A DNA stretch of 46,588 bases. Origin: a virus. Shown piece after piece: positions 40,617 to 46,588 of the stretch (position 1 is the stretch's first letter; the number at the start of each line of letters is the position of its first letter). The notes beneath the pieces were generated by a model. The model worked only from the letters and a program-made list of their open reading frames with translations. It made no database searches and was not told the DNA's origin. The stretch is taken from positions 1 through 46,588 of IMG/VR virus record IMGVR_UViG_3300047462_000092; one strand, given 5' to 3'. Made by a program: the position numbers and the translations under genes.

Positions 40617-41493
40617 CGGTGGTAAGTTCAAGCCGACCAATCTTCTGCACGTCGGTCGCCGTAAAGACGTGACCATCCGGGAGGGCATAACCTTCTTTGG
40701 CGAGCTGTTTGGAGATCGCACCAGGGTCCATTCCACCTTCGGCCAGCTTTTGAATCAGCTTTATTGGTGGTTTGTACGCACGTTGGGGCTCCGGCTTCAT
40801 TTCCCTGATTGAGGGCAGTCGTTGCACGATACGCCAGACGGCCGTCCCCGTGAATGGCTTGCCGGCCGTCGTCAGGTGATCTTTGATGGTGAGCCAGTCG
40901 GCGATCGCCTGGTAGCTCCAGCCGGCGGCCACACGTTCCAGCATTGGCTGCTCGATGCCTTTGTAGGCTTCCTTCGCACGCAGGCTCCGGTTCTGTGCCG
41001 AAACGATCGTTGCCTTCTTCTGGCCACGCAAATGTTCCCGACCTTTCCAGTGTCCGCGGCGAGCCGAGCCGAGCTTCGTACCTGCCTCTTTGGCTGCGGC
41101 CAGAGCGTCTTTTTGACGCTGGCTGGCAGCCCGCTCGGCTTCTTCGGCCGCTTGAATGAAGGTCTCGATCGTCCGCTGACTGACTCGCCCGAAGTCGAGC
41201 GCTTTGAACTCGACTTGGTGGTCCCTCAGAATCTTCAGGAACGACGGACTTTTCACCAACCGATGCAGTCGCGGTATAATCAAGGTCGCATCGTGCTGCT
41301 TGGCCATTGCGACCACCTGCATGAGCTTCGGCCATTGCTTGAGCCGAGCAACACGAGGCGGCCTGCTTTCGATGACTTGACCGACCACCTCGACTTTGTG
41401 CTTGCCCGCATAGCGTTGCAGCTCTTCTTTCTGCTGCTCAAGCCATGTCGGCAGGTACTTTTTAGTCGTCCAGAGGTAGGCGACGATCGCCAT
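40612..41493 (-). CDS. Degenerate serine recombinase (resolvase/invertase-like)
   Basis: 293 residues. The resolvase domain is recognisable: AIVAYLWTTKKYLPTWLEQQ in place of the usual YxRVST...Q, IIPRLHRLVKSPSFLKIL in place of RLDRLSR, then VEFKALDFGRVSQRTIETF and a long helix (QAAEEAERAASQRQKDAL). The catalytic Ser of the first motif is Thr and the preceding Arg is Trp. A recombinase-type DNA-binding segment (IEQPMLERVAAGWSYQAIADWL) and a final helix-turn-helix-like part follow. It may be inactive as a recombinase and act as a DNA-binding regulator, or be an unusual integrase. Confidence 0.72.
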   Translation of the reverse strand: MAIVAYLWTTKKYLPTWLEQQKEELQRYAGKHKVEVVGQVIESRPPRVARLKQWPKLMQVVAMAKQHDATLIIPRLHRLVKSPSFLKILRDHQVEFKALDFGRVSQRTIETFIQAAEEAERAASQRQKDALAAAKEAGTKLGSARRGHWKGREHLRGQKKATIVSAQNRSLRAKEAYKGIEQPMLERVAAGWSYQAIADWLTIKDHLTTAGKPFTGTAVWRIVQRLPSIREMKPEPQRAYKPPIKLIQKLAEGGMDPGAISKQLAKEGYALPDGHVFTATDVQKIGRLELTTV

Positions 41494-41507
41494 ACGGGTT
41501 CCTTTTA

Positions 41508-41572
41508 GTCAATGTCGATGTAATGCCCTAAGCAAGAATAACCCGGCCGGTCGATAAGTCAAGCAAAGTCAA
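41508..41572. promoter_or_regulatory. GTCAA tandem sites, possible operator
   Basis: GTCAA at 41508, 41558 and 41568 in the region upstream of the recombinase. The last two are AAGTCAA repeats exactly 10 bases apart, one helical turn, on the same face of DNA. The inverted form TTGAC..GTCAA is at 40603. Binding by a phage regulator is inference. Confidence 0.35.
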
Positions 41573-41636
41573 TCCGCATAGATCGACCAGGAACATTAAA
41601 GTTTCGGTAGTTCTAATCAAAAGACTGAACTTTTTA

Positions 41637-41665
41637 TTGAATCGGTCTTGAATCAAAGCTAATGT
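41637..41665 (+). promoter_or_regulatory. Candidate promoter for the 41735 gene
   Basis: TTGAAT (41637-41642), 17 bases, TAATGT (41660-41665). It lies in an AT-rich patch 70 bases before the ATG. The whole 241-base gap 41494-41734 is otherwise without a gene and separates divergent transcripts, as in a genetic switch. Confidence 0.4.
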
Positions 41666-41734
41666 AACGGAAGTGGGTTAAAGGTCTGTACCTCACAAGA
41701 ACTAATTTCCCCCAACTAAGCCAAGGAACCACCA

Positions 41735-42232
41735 ATGAGTCACGAAGCAAATGACTCGGCCCCTCGGTTCTGCATTGAAACGCCGATGGCGAGGGCGCTT
41801 CGAGAAGGCGTGCAGGAATATGTCCCCGTTTTGGAAGGCTTTGATTTCCGTCCCGAAGACGGTGATGCTGCAAATTCGCTCTCCAATCTCCGACAACTAC
41901 GGAAGGCCGGCAAAATCGTCACAGGCTTTATCGCTGGGCCACATGGCGTGTTGGTCGAATTCAATGACGGCACCCAATACCTAGCGATCGGCTTTTCTAT
42001 CGGTGAAACTGTCTACCATGACGGAGCCGACGTACCTGCACCCGGCGTGACGGCCTTTGCCGAGTTTGCCGCCAAAGACTGCAATTTCGGTTCGGTCGTA
42101 CTCTGGCGCCAGCATCTTCTCAGCTTCACGGCAGATCACGTGCAGCGCATCCCCTGGGACGAGACGATGCGGGCTGCCAAGGGCGCAGGCAGCAGCGGCC
42201 GTCCGAAGATTTATCGGGAACCATCCGTCTAG
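41735..42232 (+). CDS. Hypothetical protein
   Basis: 165 residues; AAGGA eight bases before ATG 41735. A helical start (MARALREGVQEYVPVL) precedes beta strands (GVLVEFNDGTQYLAIGFSIGE) and SVVLWRQHLLSFTADHVQ. No family recognised. First gene rightward from the proposed control region, so it may be an early regulator, but no DNA-binding motif is obvious. Confidence 0.6.
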   Translation: MSHEANDSAPRFCIETPMARALREGVQEYVPVLEGFDFRPEDGDAANSLSNLRQLRKAGKIVTGFIAGPHGVLVEFNDGTQYLAIGFSIGETVYHDGADVPAPGVTAFAEFAAKDCNFGSVVLWRQHLLSFTADHVQRIPWDETMRAAKGAGSSGRPKIYREPSV

Positions 42233-42234
42233 GT

Positions 42235-42278
42235 TTGCTGTTTGAGAAGTAGCACACGCACTTCTCTAAACGGCAAAC
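42235..42278 (+). promoter_or_regulatory. Leader element, copy 2
   Basis: TTGCTGTTTGAGA (42235-42247) and GGCAAAC just before the ATG, as at 38328. Here a hairpin GAGAAGT / ACTTCTC (42244-42250 with 42260-42266) lies between; copy 1 lacks it. Confidence 0.5.
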
Positions 42279-42533
42279 ATGCTCGATCTCCTGATTGCAT
42301 CTTGGCAATGCGAGCGCGGACGGCTCGTAGGTGATCTCGACTACTACGTAGTTTGGGCTACAGGTCACTCACGGGTTCAAGTCGCGCGAATCGTCAAGCG
42401 AATCGCGAAGCTCGATTGCCGCATCTCAACCGCGGAAGTGTTGAGACGGCGGTATCTACCCGCGCGTGAGCCGTCGTCGCTTGAGCACGCTTCGGCCATT
42501 GCGGCCCTGCTCGCCGAGGGTGGCAATGTTTAA
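42279..42533 (+). CDS. Hypothetical helix-turn-helix-like small protein
   Basis: 84 residues. GHSRVQVARIVKRIAKLDC followed by ISTAEVLRRRYLP looks like paired helices that could bind DNA, but no family is recognised. It follows leader element copy 2, and its stop overlaps the next start. Confidence 0.5.
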   Translation: MLDLLIASWQCERGRLVGDLDYYVVWATGHSRVQVARIVKRIAKLDCRISTAEVLRRRYLPAREPSSLEHASAIAALLAEGGNV

Positions 42534-42729
42534 CCACCACAACTGCGCCGAGGCCGTCGAAGATTTCCTCTTCGGCCCGTCGATCGAAGAGCTTCAGCGT
42601 CAAATCGACCCGGACCCGATGTCGCGGCTCTGTGGTCAGCTCACGTGTTCACACCTGCGTCGTGACTGGCTTCGCGGCATGTGCCGCGATTGTGGCGTCA
42701 CCGACGACCAGGTGCAGAGGGTGGCCTGA
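42526..42729 (+). CDS. Small zinc-ribbon-like protein
   Basis: 67 residues from ATG 42526 with GAGGGTGG upstream. LCGQLTCSHL and MCRDCG supply C..C..H and CxxC groups. ATG overlaps the preceding gene; its stop overlaps the next ATG (TGATG). Confidence 0.5.
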   Translation: MFNHHNCAEAVEDFLFGPSIEELQRQIDPDPMSRLCGQLTCSHLRRDWLRGMCRDCGVTDDQVQRVA

Positions 42730-42887
42730 TGCAGTTCGGGTTGAAACACTTGTTCCTCGTGACGGCGCTGGTCGCGATCGGCGTCTGGTGGTATCTGCAC
42801 TTGGCCGTCCGGCTCGAATGCGAGCCGATGACCTACGCCAACGACCAGTTCCGCTGGGACTACTCGGTCGTCATTGAGGTGCATTGA
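42729..42887 (+). CDS. Small membrane protein of planctomycete style
   Basis: 52 residues from ATG 42729. The start FGLKHLFLVTALVAIGVWWY is a single transmembrane segment in the FSLKTLL-like style widely seen in planctomycete small membrane proteins. The remainder is polar. This is one of the cues to the host group. Confidence 0.5.
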   Translation: MQFGLKHLFLVTALVAIGVWWYLHLAVRLECEPMTYANDQFRWDYSVVIEVH

Positions 42888-43144
42888 TGGACGAGCCCAT
42901 CGTGTTCCCGCAGAGCTTCATCGACACCATGAGCGAGAGAATCAGGCGGCACATTGAGCGTCAGATCGTCTACGGCGATATGTCCGACTGGTTTGGGCCA
43001 GTCAGGCACCGCGGGCTCTCCTCGGTGAACACCGGGGCTCGATGGGGACCGGCGATGAACACCGAGCAGTTCGCGGCGAACCTGTACCTGAATAGTTGGA
43101 GATTCCTGTGCCCGACGAACATCTTGAAGACGCACTCGCCATGA
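42887..43144 (+). CDS. Hypothetical protein
   Basis: 85 residues from ATG 42887, overlapping the previous stop by one base. Helical start (SFIDTMSERIRRHIERQIV), then polar. No family recognised. The last 12 residues overlap the next gene if that starts at GTG 43108. Confidence 0.5.
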   Translation: MDEPIVFPQSFIDTMSERIRRHIERQIVYGDMSDWFGPVRHRGLSSVNTGARWGPAMNTEQFAANLYLNSWRFLCPTNILKTHSP

Positions 43145-43431
43145 TAGAGGGATTCGTTGTGGCACTATCAGCGATTCTGTCCACGGCAGACATATTGGTC
43201 GGCGCCCTTATCGGTGGCGTTGTGGCCCTGATCGCCGTGGGTGCCTCCTGTTTCGTGGCCACCTGGACGATAACGGACAGATCGCTACGCGAAGAGTTCT
43301 GGTGGGGCGTCCACAACCTGATCGCCCATCCGCTGAGCGAGCTGCTCTACTGGACTATAGGCGAGCGGGCGGCTAATTGGCTGCACGACGCCACGGTGCC
43401 GAAGCACAAGAAGGGGACCGGGCGTGGCTAA
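43108..43431 (+). CDS. Small two-helix membrane protein
   Basis: 107 residues from GTG 43108, preferred because GGAG lies six bases upstream and residues PDEHLEDALA look real; ATG 43141, overlapping the previous stop, is the alternative. Hydrophobic segments FVVALSAILSTADILVG and VVALIAVGASCFVATW lie side by side. The tail has EFWWGVHNLIAHPLSELL, seen in some small phage proteins, and ends basic. Confidence 0.55.
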   Translation: MPDEHLEDALAMIEGFVVALSAILSTADILVGALIGGVVALIAVGASCFVATWTITDRSLREEFWWGVHNLIAHPLSELLYWTIGERAANWLHDATVPKHKKGTGRG

Positions 43432-43741
43432 GCAGCAAGGTCCAAGCGCCGAGTTGAAGCTCTCGTGCTTCGACTGCGAGCATCGACAAGGTGAGCGGGA
43501 AGAGGATGAAGACGGCAGCCGAAGCTGGCTACATTCCTGCACGCACCCAGACATGCCGGCCGAGGAGAGGAACCTCGGCTACAACACGCGGACGCCAGAC
43601 ACGTGCCCGCTTCGAGCTGCGGTGATCGCGGCGGCCCTCCGACCGCTCGGCTTCATCTCGATCGGGGCCATGAAAGAGGCCGCAAAGGGGCTCGACCGTG
43701 AGTCGGCCAACTGGCTGCGACAGGTGATTGACGATGCTTAG
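43424..43741 (+). CDS. Hypothetical protein with cysteine cluster
   Basis: 105 residues from GTG 43424. CFDCEH, then SCTHPD and TCPLR form a possible zinc site. The C-terminus is helical (MKEAAKGLDRESANWLRQVI). No family. Overlaps both neighbours by eight bases. Confidence 0.5.
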   Translation: MAKQQGPSAELKLSCFDCEHRQGEREEDEDGSRSWLHSCTHPDMPAEERNLGYNTRTPDTCPLRAAVIAAALRPLGFISIGAMKEAAKGLDRESANWLRQVIDDA

Positions 43742-43898
43742 AGTCTGGTGGGTCTACGCATTGCCGCACGGGCTCTGCTGTGCCTATTACGACTTCGGGC
43801 CTGGCCAGGGCGGCGACATGCTCACGTGCTTTCAGCACGAGCTGAAACAACGATTGGAGGAACTAGCTCGTGAGCGACGCCCGATTTCCACGTGCTGA
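43734..43898 (+). CDS. Small hypothetical protein
   Basis: 54 residues from ATG 43734, overlapping the stop of the previous gene. Reads RVWWVYALPHGLCCAYYDFG, then GGDMLTCFQHELKQRLEELA. No family recognised, but the tight overlap on both sides, and the coherent composition, argue for a real gene. Confidence 0.45.
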   Translation: MLRVWWVYALPHGLCCAYYDFGPGQGGDMLTCFQHELKQRLEELARERRPISTC

Positions 43899-44136
43899 AG
43901 TCACTTTCATCGGCCATTGCGACGACGGGAGCTGCGATCTTGGCCGAGTCGAGTACAAATGCCCAGTTTGCAAGCGCCCTGTCACCGATTATGACATCTG
44001 GTGGCACCACGACGAGATACTCAAAGGCGGCGAGCACAAGTTTCAATGCGATCATTGTCGCCGGGTGCTCGTCTTCACCTACCATGCTGATCTCTTCGGC
44101 ATCTGGTGCGAAGCGGTCCCTTACGCACCGGTCTGA
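43870..44136 (+). CDS. Zinc-ribbon-like protein
   Basis: 88 residues from GTG 43870 with GGAGGA nine bases upstream. KCPVCKRP and CDHCRR, separated by ~35 residues, form a classic four-Cys ribbon, with HCDDGSCD before it. It might bind nucleic acid. Last gene of the overlapping small-gene run. Confidence 0.58.
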   Translation: MSDARFPRAEVTFIGHCDDGSCDLGRVEYKCPVCKRPVTDYDIWWHHDEILKGGEHKFQCDHCRRVLVFTYHADLFGIWCEAVPYAPV

Positions 44137-44240
44137 CAGTTGCTCCGCTTCCCTCGGTGGGCTATCTTCAGCCCATCAGCAAGAATTTCGTGAAAGGTTC
44201 TTGCAACCACAGGCGTATCACCAGTGAGGAGAAGCATTTT

Positions 44241-44567
44241 ATGACGCGAGTTTTGACGAATAACGTGTCCAAATCGGAGCAAATTCGCCAGATTGGACGA
44301 GAAATCGGGCCTGGTGCGCGTCCGCGGGACGTGATCGCGAGGCTCGCGGAGAGGGGCGTGACCGTTTCGTCGGCCCAGGTGAGCACGGTGCTTGCCGCTG
44401 ATGCGAAGAAACGCCGCGCACGACCTGGGCGCCGGCCGGCGATCATAACGACCGTGGCCTCGACGCTCACCTTGGACTCGTTGATCGCCGCGAAGAAGCT
44501 CGCGACGCAGCTCGGCAGCGTTGAAGCGGCCAAGACGGCTGTGGATGCTTTCGCGAAGCTCGCATAA
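44241..44567 (+). CDS. Helix-turn-helix-type regulatory protein, planctomycete-like
   Basis: 108 residues from ATG 44241, with GAGGAGAAG upstream. SKSEQIRQIGREIG then ARPRDVIARLAERGVTVSSAQVSTVL is a helix-turn-helix-type arrangement that I associate with small planctomycete proteins; a basic linker (KKRRARPGRRP) and an Ala-rich helical tail follow. A DNA-binding role is likely. It may be a host or a phage gene; its position at the end of the phage-like gene run leaves this open. Confidence 0.6.
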   Translation: MTRVLTNNVSKSEQIRQIGREIGPGARPRDVIARLAERGVTVSSAQVSTVLAADAKKRRARPGRRPAIITTVASTLTLDSLIAAKKLATQLGSVEAAKTAVDAFAKLA

Positions 44568-44713
44568 GGGTCTTCGGGACTCATTTTTGGCCAAACGCTG
44601 CTCGTTTCCGAAATTTTCCACCGTCCGAAGCGCAAAAATGGTCTCGACAATCCGCTTTTTGTAGAGTTTTTTCTTCATCACGCCAGCTTTGATTTAATTT
44701 ATTGATTTTGTGC

Positions 44714-44741
44714 TTGTCACAGGTGCCGATCTCGTTAGAAT
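44714..44741 (+). promoter_or_regulatory. Sigma-70-like promoter
   Basis: TTGTCA (44714-44719), 16 bases, TAGAAT (44736-44741): five of six matches in each box. It is set within an AT-rich stretch (44680-44720). Transcription would start near 44748, four bases before the folded segment. Confidence 0.6.
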
Positions 44742-44747
44742 CGTGGA

Positions 44748-44903
44748 AATGGGTTGGCCCGAAGCGGGCACCGGGGCATGGATCAGTCCCAAACACGCAT
44801 CGCGTGTGCCAGCCACAAGATAACCGGGACTTTCAAGCAGGCTTCGTGACCGGCAGCCCGTGTTGCGGTCGATTAACCCCGCCGCGCACGGGCTGCCATT
44901 TTT
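44748..44903 (+). ncRNA. Candidate small structured RNA
   Basis: No open frame fits between the promoter at 44714 and the terminator at 44903. The segment 44752-44814 can fold as a closed junction: GGTTGGC (44752-44758) pairs with GCCAGCC (44808-44814); inside lie CCG-AAG-CGG, a weak GGG/CCC arm and ACACGC-ATC-GCGTGT (44793-44807). It looks tRNA-like in topology but lacks the T-loop consensus and is too short, so I do not call a tRNA. Could also be a leader of the gene at 44999. Confidence 0.45.
44852..44903 (+). terminator. Terminator of the candidate small RNA
   Basis: Perfect 11-bp stem GGCAGCCCGTG (44852-44862) / CACGGGCTGCC (44887-44897) with a 24-base loop that can pair further (GCGG/CCGC), then ATTTTTC. 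Confidence 0.68.
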
Positions 44904-44998
44904 CACCCTGAGTCAGGGACGCCAGGAAGGCGACATACCTGCCGGTCGCGCTTGGGGTAGGGAAACACTGAGCGCGGCTACTTTTATTGGAGCAACGC

Positions 44999-45352
44999 AT
45001 GGCCTACGCAACGACGATAATCCACTTCGACAAGAGCGATCGCACGATACTCGTCGTCGGGACCGATGACGTTGGACGTATTCGGCGAGTTCTGCCGTTC
45101 GAGAAGCCGAACAGCGATGCGGACGCGGAGACCGCCGCGAAAGAACTGCTAGGGCGAGACGGGACCACTCGCGTCATGGTGCTGCGGATCGAGTGTGTCT
45201 TCACTCAAGAGAAGCGTGAGCATCGCATCAGTCCCCTTCCGATTCCGCCAAGCTCTTCTGGTGATGCCGATGCACACTGCGACGACGAACAGCGGCAGGA
45301 CGACGGCCATGAACTGAGCGAAGACCAGTATCAGAGGGCCGAGCATCGTTAA
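44999..45352 (+). CDS. Hypothetical protein
   Basis: 117 residues from ATG 44999, with GGAG six bases upstream. Residues 1-70 look real (TTIIHFDKSDRTILVVGTDDVG, RVMVLRIECVFTQ) and could be a small alpha/beta fold. The C-terminal ~45 residues are low-complexity and run antisense to the membrane gene at 45149-45346, so the last part may be poorly constrained. No family recognised. Confidence 0.5.
   Translation: MAYATTIIHFDKSDRTILVVGTDDVGRIRRVLPFEKPNSDADAETAAKELLGRDGTTRVMVLRIECVFTQEKREHRISPLPIPPSSSGDADAHCDDEQRQDDGHELSEDQYQRAEHR
45149..45346 (-). CDS. Small membrane protein
   Basis: 65 residues from ATG 45346, two bases after the stop of the gene upstream. A single transmembrane segment (LILVFAQFMAVVLPLFVVAVCIG) then a basic stretch (TRRAWRNRK). 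The last 20 residues overlap the opposite-strand gene at 44999 and look less constrained. Confidence 0.48.
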   Translation of the reverse strand: MLGPLILVFAQFMAVVLPLFVVAVCIGITRRAWRNRKGTDAMLTLLLSEDTLDPQHHDASGPVSP

Positions 45353-45882
45353 TCCTTCGGCTTCACGTAGGGGTTGAGCACCTCGACATCGCCGCCGTTG
45401 AACGTCGGCCATTCGTGGTACTCCAAAGTATAGCTCTTGCTGTACGATCTGCCGGCCGACTGCATCGAGTTGCCGGGCCGGCCGCTGCCGTAGCCACCGA
45501 AGCCACCGCCGTAGCCGCTTTGTTGATCGCCTGCACCGAGGTAGCCGGCGTATCCGCCCGATCCGCCGAACCCTCCGGCGCCGACGCCACCGCCGAATCG
45601 CGTCTGCCCGGCGCTCGCGCCTTCGGTGACGTAGCCGTACCGCACGCGGTCGGAGTACGGGTAGGCTGCCTCGCGGTTGCGCCGTCGAGCCATAAGGTTC
45701 TCGGCGTTGGCGTAGTTGAAGTATTGCTCCGGCGTCATGTCGCGGACCTTCTTCGGCGTCCGCTTGGACACGAGGCCCTCGTAGACTTCGATCCCATTCT
45801 TCATGTGGATGGTGGGGTGGTAAACCTCGGCCGCGTGGGCGGTCGAGCACAACAGCAGGGTGAGCATCAAGGTGTGTTTCAT
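45349..45882 (-). CDS. Secreted glycine-rich protein
   Basis: 177 residues. Signal peptide KHTLMLTLLLCSTAHAAE with cleavage after AHA; a short conserved-looking part (MKNGIEVYEGLVSKRTPKKVRDM); a Gly/Tyr-rich middle (FGGGVGAGGFGGSGGYAGY, FGGYGSGRPG); then a polar end. No family recognised. Exported, possibly surface-associated. The start is at ATG 45882; 15 bases upstream is a 15-base word also found before the gene at 11123. Confidence 0.6.
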   Translation of the reverse strand: MKHTLMLTLLLCSTAHAAEVYHPTIHMKNGIEVYEGLVSKRTPKKVRDMTPEQYFNYANAENLMARRRNREAAYPYSDRVRYGYVTEGASAGQTRFGGGVGAGGFGGSGGYAGYLGAGDQQSGYGGGFGGYGSGRPGNSMQSAGRSYSKSYTLEYHEWPTFNGGDVEVLNPYVKPKD

Positions 45883-46218
45883 ACTCCAAGCATATCATCA
45901 ATGCTGGCGAAACGCTTGAGCGATCGGCGATCCTTACGGAGAAGGAAGGATTCCCATTCGTAGGCAGGTGATCGCCGAGTACCTCACCATCGAGCAGTGG
46001 GACCGGGCCACCACGGAGATAGACCGAGCCGAGCAGCACGGCGGCGAGCCACAGCGGCCCCGTGCGCCCCCGGATCGACTTGCCGCGTCAGTCTGTAGAC
46101 CATGGCGCCGATCCGCGGCTGGCCCGCGTCGGCCCGCGGTCCCCGCGCGGCCGGGGTAGACCGGTTTGACCCACCACGGCTCCCTCACCCCGGCCCTCAC
46201 CCCGATCGGGCGCAGCAC

Positions 46219-46467
46219 CAGCTCCCAGCTTCCCTTTGCCGCGTCAAACGCCTCGCGGCCGGCCCAACTTTTCCCGATCGGGGCTCGGCGGGGCTCGGCG
46301 GGGCTCGGCGGGGCTCGCATCCAGTTCCGACGCCGTACCCAGGGTTCGAGGCTCGAACTCGCCAGTTCTGACCCCGTGGGCACCGGAGCTGGTCGCTTGG
46401 AGCTGGCGGCCGGCGACCGGTGACGCAGCTCCCAGCGTCCGTTTGCCGCGTCAGCCGATCCGCGAGG
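46219..46467. repeat. Dispersed 42-base repeat, two copies
   Basis: Copy 1 at 46219-46260 and copy 2 at 46426-46467 share CAGCTCCCAGC, a TCC.TTTGCCGCGTCA core and a CGCG end, with a few mismatches. A partial match (TTGCCGCGTCA) also lies at 46079. It resembles interspersed intergenic repeats I associate with Gemmata-like genomes. Confidence 0.6.
46281..46317. repeat. 10-base tandem repeat
   Basis: GGGCTCGGCG repeated exactly three times and then seven more bases (3.7 copies). Such short GC-rich arrays can change length by slippage. Confidence 0.85.
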
Positions 46468-46588
46468 CACCCCGTGCGCGTCGAAAGAGCAGCGAATCCC
46501 ATGCCAACCGAATTTCCCGCAAAATCGCTATATCTGACCCAGCCGGTACACTTTCTTTAAGCCGCAAAGCCGCACCAGGCCATACGTT

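Larger units (their letters stand above)
45883..46588. other. GC-rich repetitive region without credible genes
   Basis: 706 bases. Frames are open in several directions only because of GC richness; none has a ribosome site and composition like its neighbours. It holds the repeats listed separately. It may be host DNA flanking the phage, but no attachment site is visible. The last 70 bases are more AT-rich. Confidence 0.5.

Noticed and set aside
44158-44175. Hairpin TGGGCT-ATCTTC-AGCCCA after the 43870 gene
   Set aside because: Only 6-7 pairs and no T-run, so not called a terminator.
44581-44796. Minus-strand frames before the small RNA candidate
   Set aside because: Composition does not resemble neighbouring genes and no ribosome site is seen; the region looks like an AT-rich promoter zone.
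44752-44814. tRNA-like cloverleaf
   Set aside because: Acceptor-like stem and adjacent T-arm-like hairpin are present, but the T-loop consensus is missing, the anticodon-like arm is weak and the length is about 63 bases. Kept only as a structured RNA candidate.
11140-45912. Shared 15-mer TCAATGCTGGCGAAA at 11140-11154 and 45898-45912, each about 15 bases upstream of a minus-strand ATG
   Set aside because: A few exact 15-mers are expected by chance in a window of this size on both strands; there is no recognisable promoter box around either copy. The equal spacing is noted but not enough.
46340-46365. T-arm-like TTCGAGC loop on the minus strand
   Set aside because: Only four stem pairs, and no acceptor, D or anticodon arms around it.
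45934-46470. Long frames on both strands in the right edge
   Set aside because: GC-rich repeats open all frames; composition is Arg/Pro/Ala-rich and no start is supported. A hydrophobic stretch read from about 46050 to 46000 on the minus strand is not enough for a gene.
1-46588. CRISPR array or transposon
   Set aside because: No regularly spaced direct repeats with unique spacers and no transposase or terminal inverted repeats were seen.

Overview
This is most of the genome of a long-tailed (siphovirus-like) phage or prophage. GC content looks high, genes overlap by 1-4 bases, and almost every gene sits in a few long transcription units. The host is probably a planctomycete, perhaps Gemmata-like. 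That is inference: it rests on a small inner-membrane protein of planctomycete style (42729-42887), a helix-turn-helix protein of a type I associate with these bacteria (44241-44567), thioredoxin-like and Tat-type exported proteins among the phage genes, and a repeat-rich right edge. The left end cuts into the primase/helicase gene, so the replication module continues outside the window.

Layout. 1-3618 (+): replication and nucleotide genes (primase/SF3 helicase, DUF3846-like protein, dNMP kinase, DEDD exonuclease), closed by a strong terminator at 3717-3747. 3598-38166 (-): one very long leftward block. Read in the direction of transcription it holds a possible small terminase; small membrane, exported and cysteine-rich proteins (a papain-like peptidase with a Tat-type signal, a thioredoxin-like protein, an Ig-like secreted protein); large terminase; portal; a decoration-like protein; a carbohydrate-binding fibre protein; connector proteins; scaffold; P22-like major capsid protein; neck and tail completion proteins; two tandem tail tube proteins; a tail chaperone with an apparent -1 frameshift extension; tape measure; and tail tip/fibre proteins ending with an SPFH/band-7 protein. 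One gene inside this block, a membrane O-acyltransferase (11220-12248), runs the opposite way and looks like a moron that alters the host surface.

38371-40186 (+): small accessory genes including a CAP-domain protein. 40173-41493 (-): a small protein and a degenerate serine recombinase, facing a possible control region at 41494-41734. 41735-44567 (+): a run of small overlapping genes, many with zinc-ribbon-like cysteines or membrane segments. 44568-44998 holds no credible gene but has a good promoter, a cloverleaf-like folded segment and a terminator: a candidate small RNA. 44999-45882 holds a small protein facing a secreted glycine-rich protein and a membrane protein. 45883-46588 is GC-rich, repetitive and apparently non-coding, and may be host DNA.

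The most unusual signals are RNA-level ones: a duplicated hairpin with compensating stem changes and a possible pseudoknot upstream of the scaffold gene; mutually exclusive hairpins upstream of the capsid gene; the -1 frameshift site in the tail chaperone; a repeated leader before two accessory genes; and the 44.7 kb small RNA candidate. At the gene level: the duplicated tail tube gene with an inserted FnIII-like domain, the SPFH protein in a tail operon, the inverted acyltransferase, and a recombinase lacking its catalytic serine. All functional statements come from reading motifs by eye; no database search was run.
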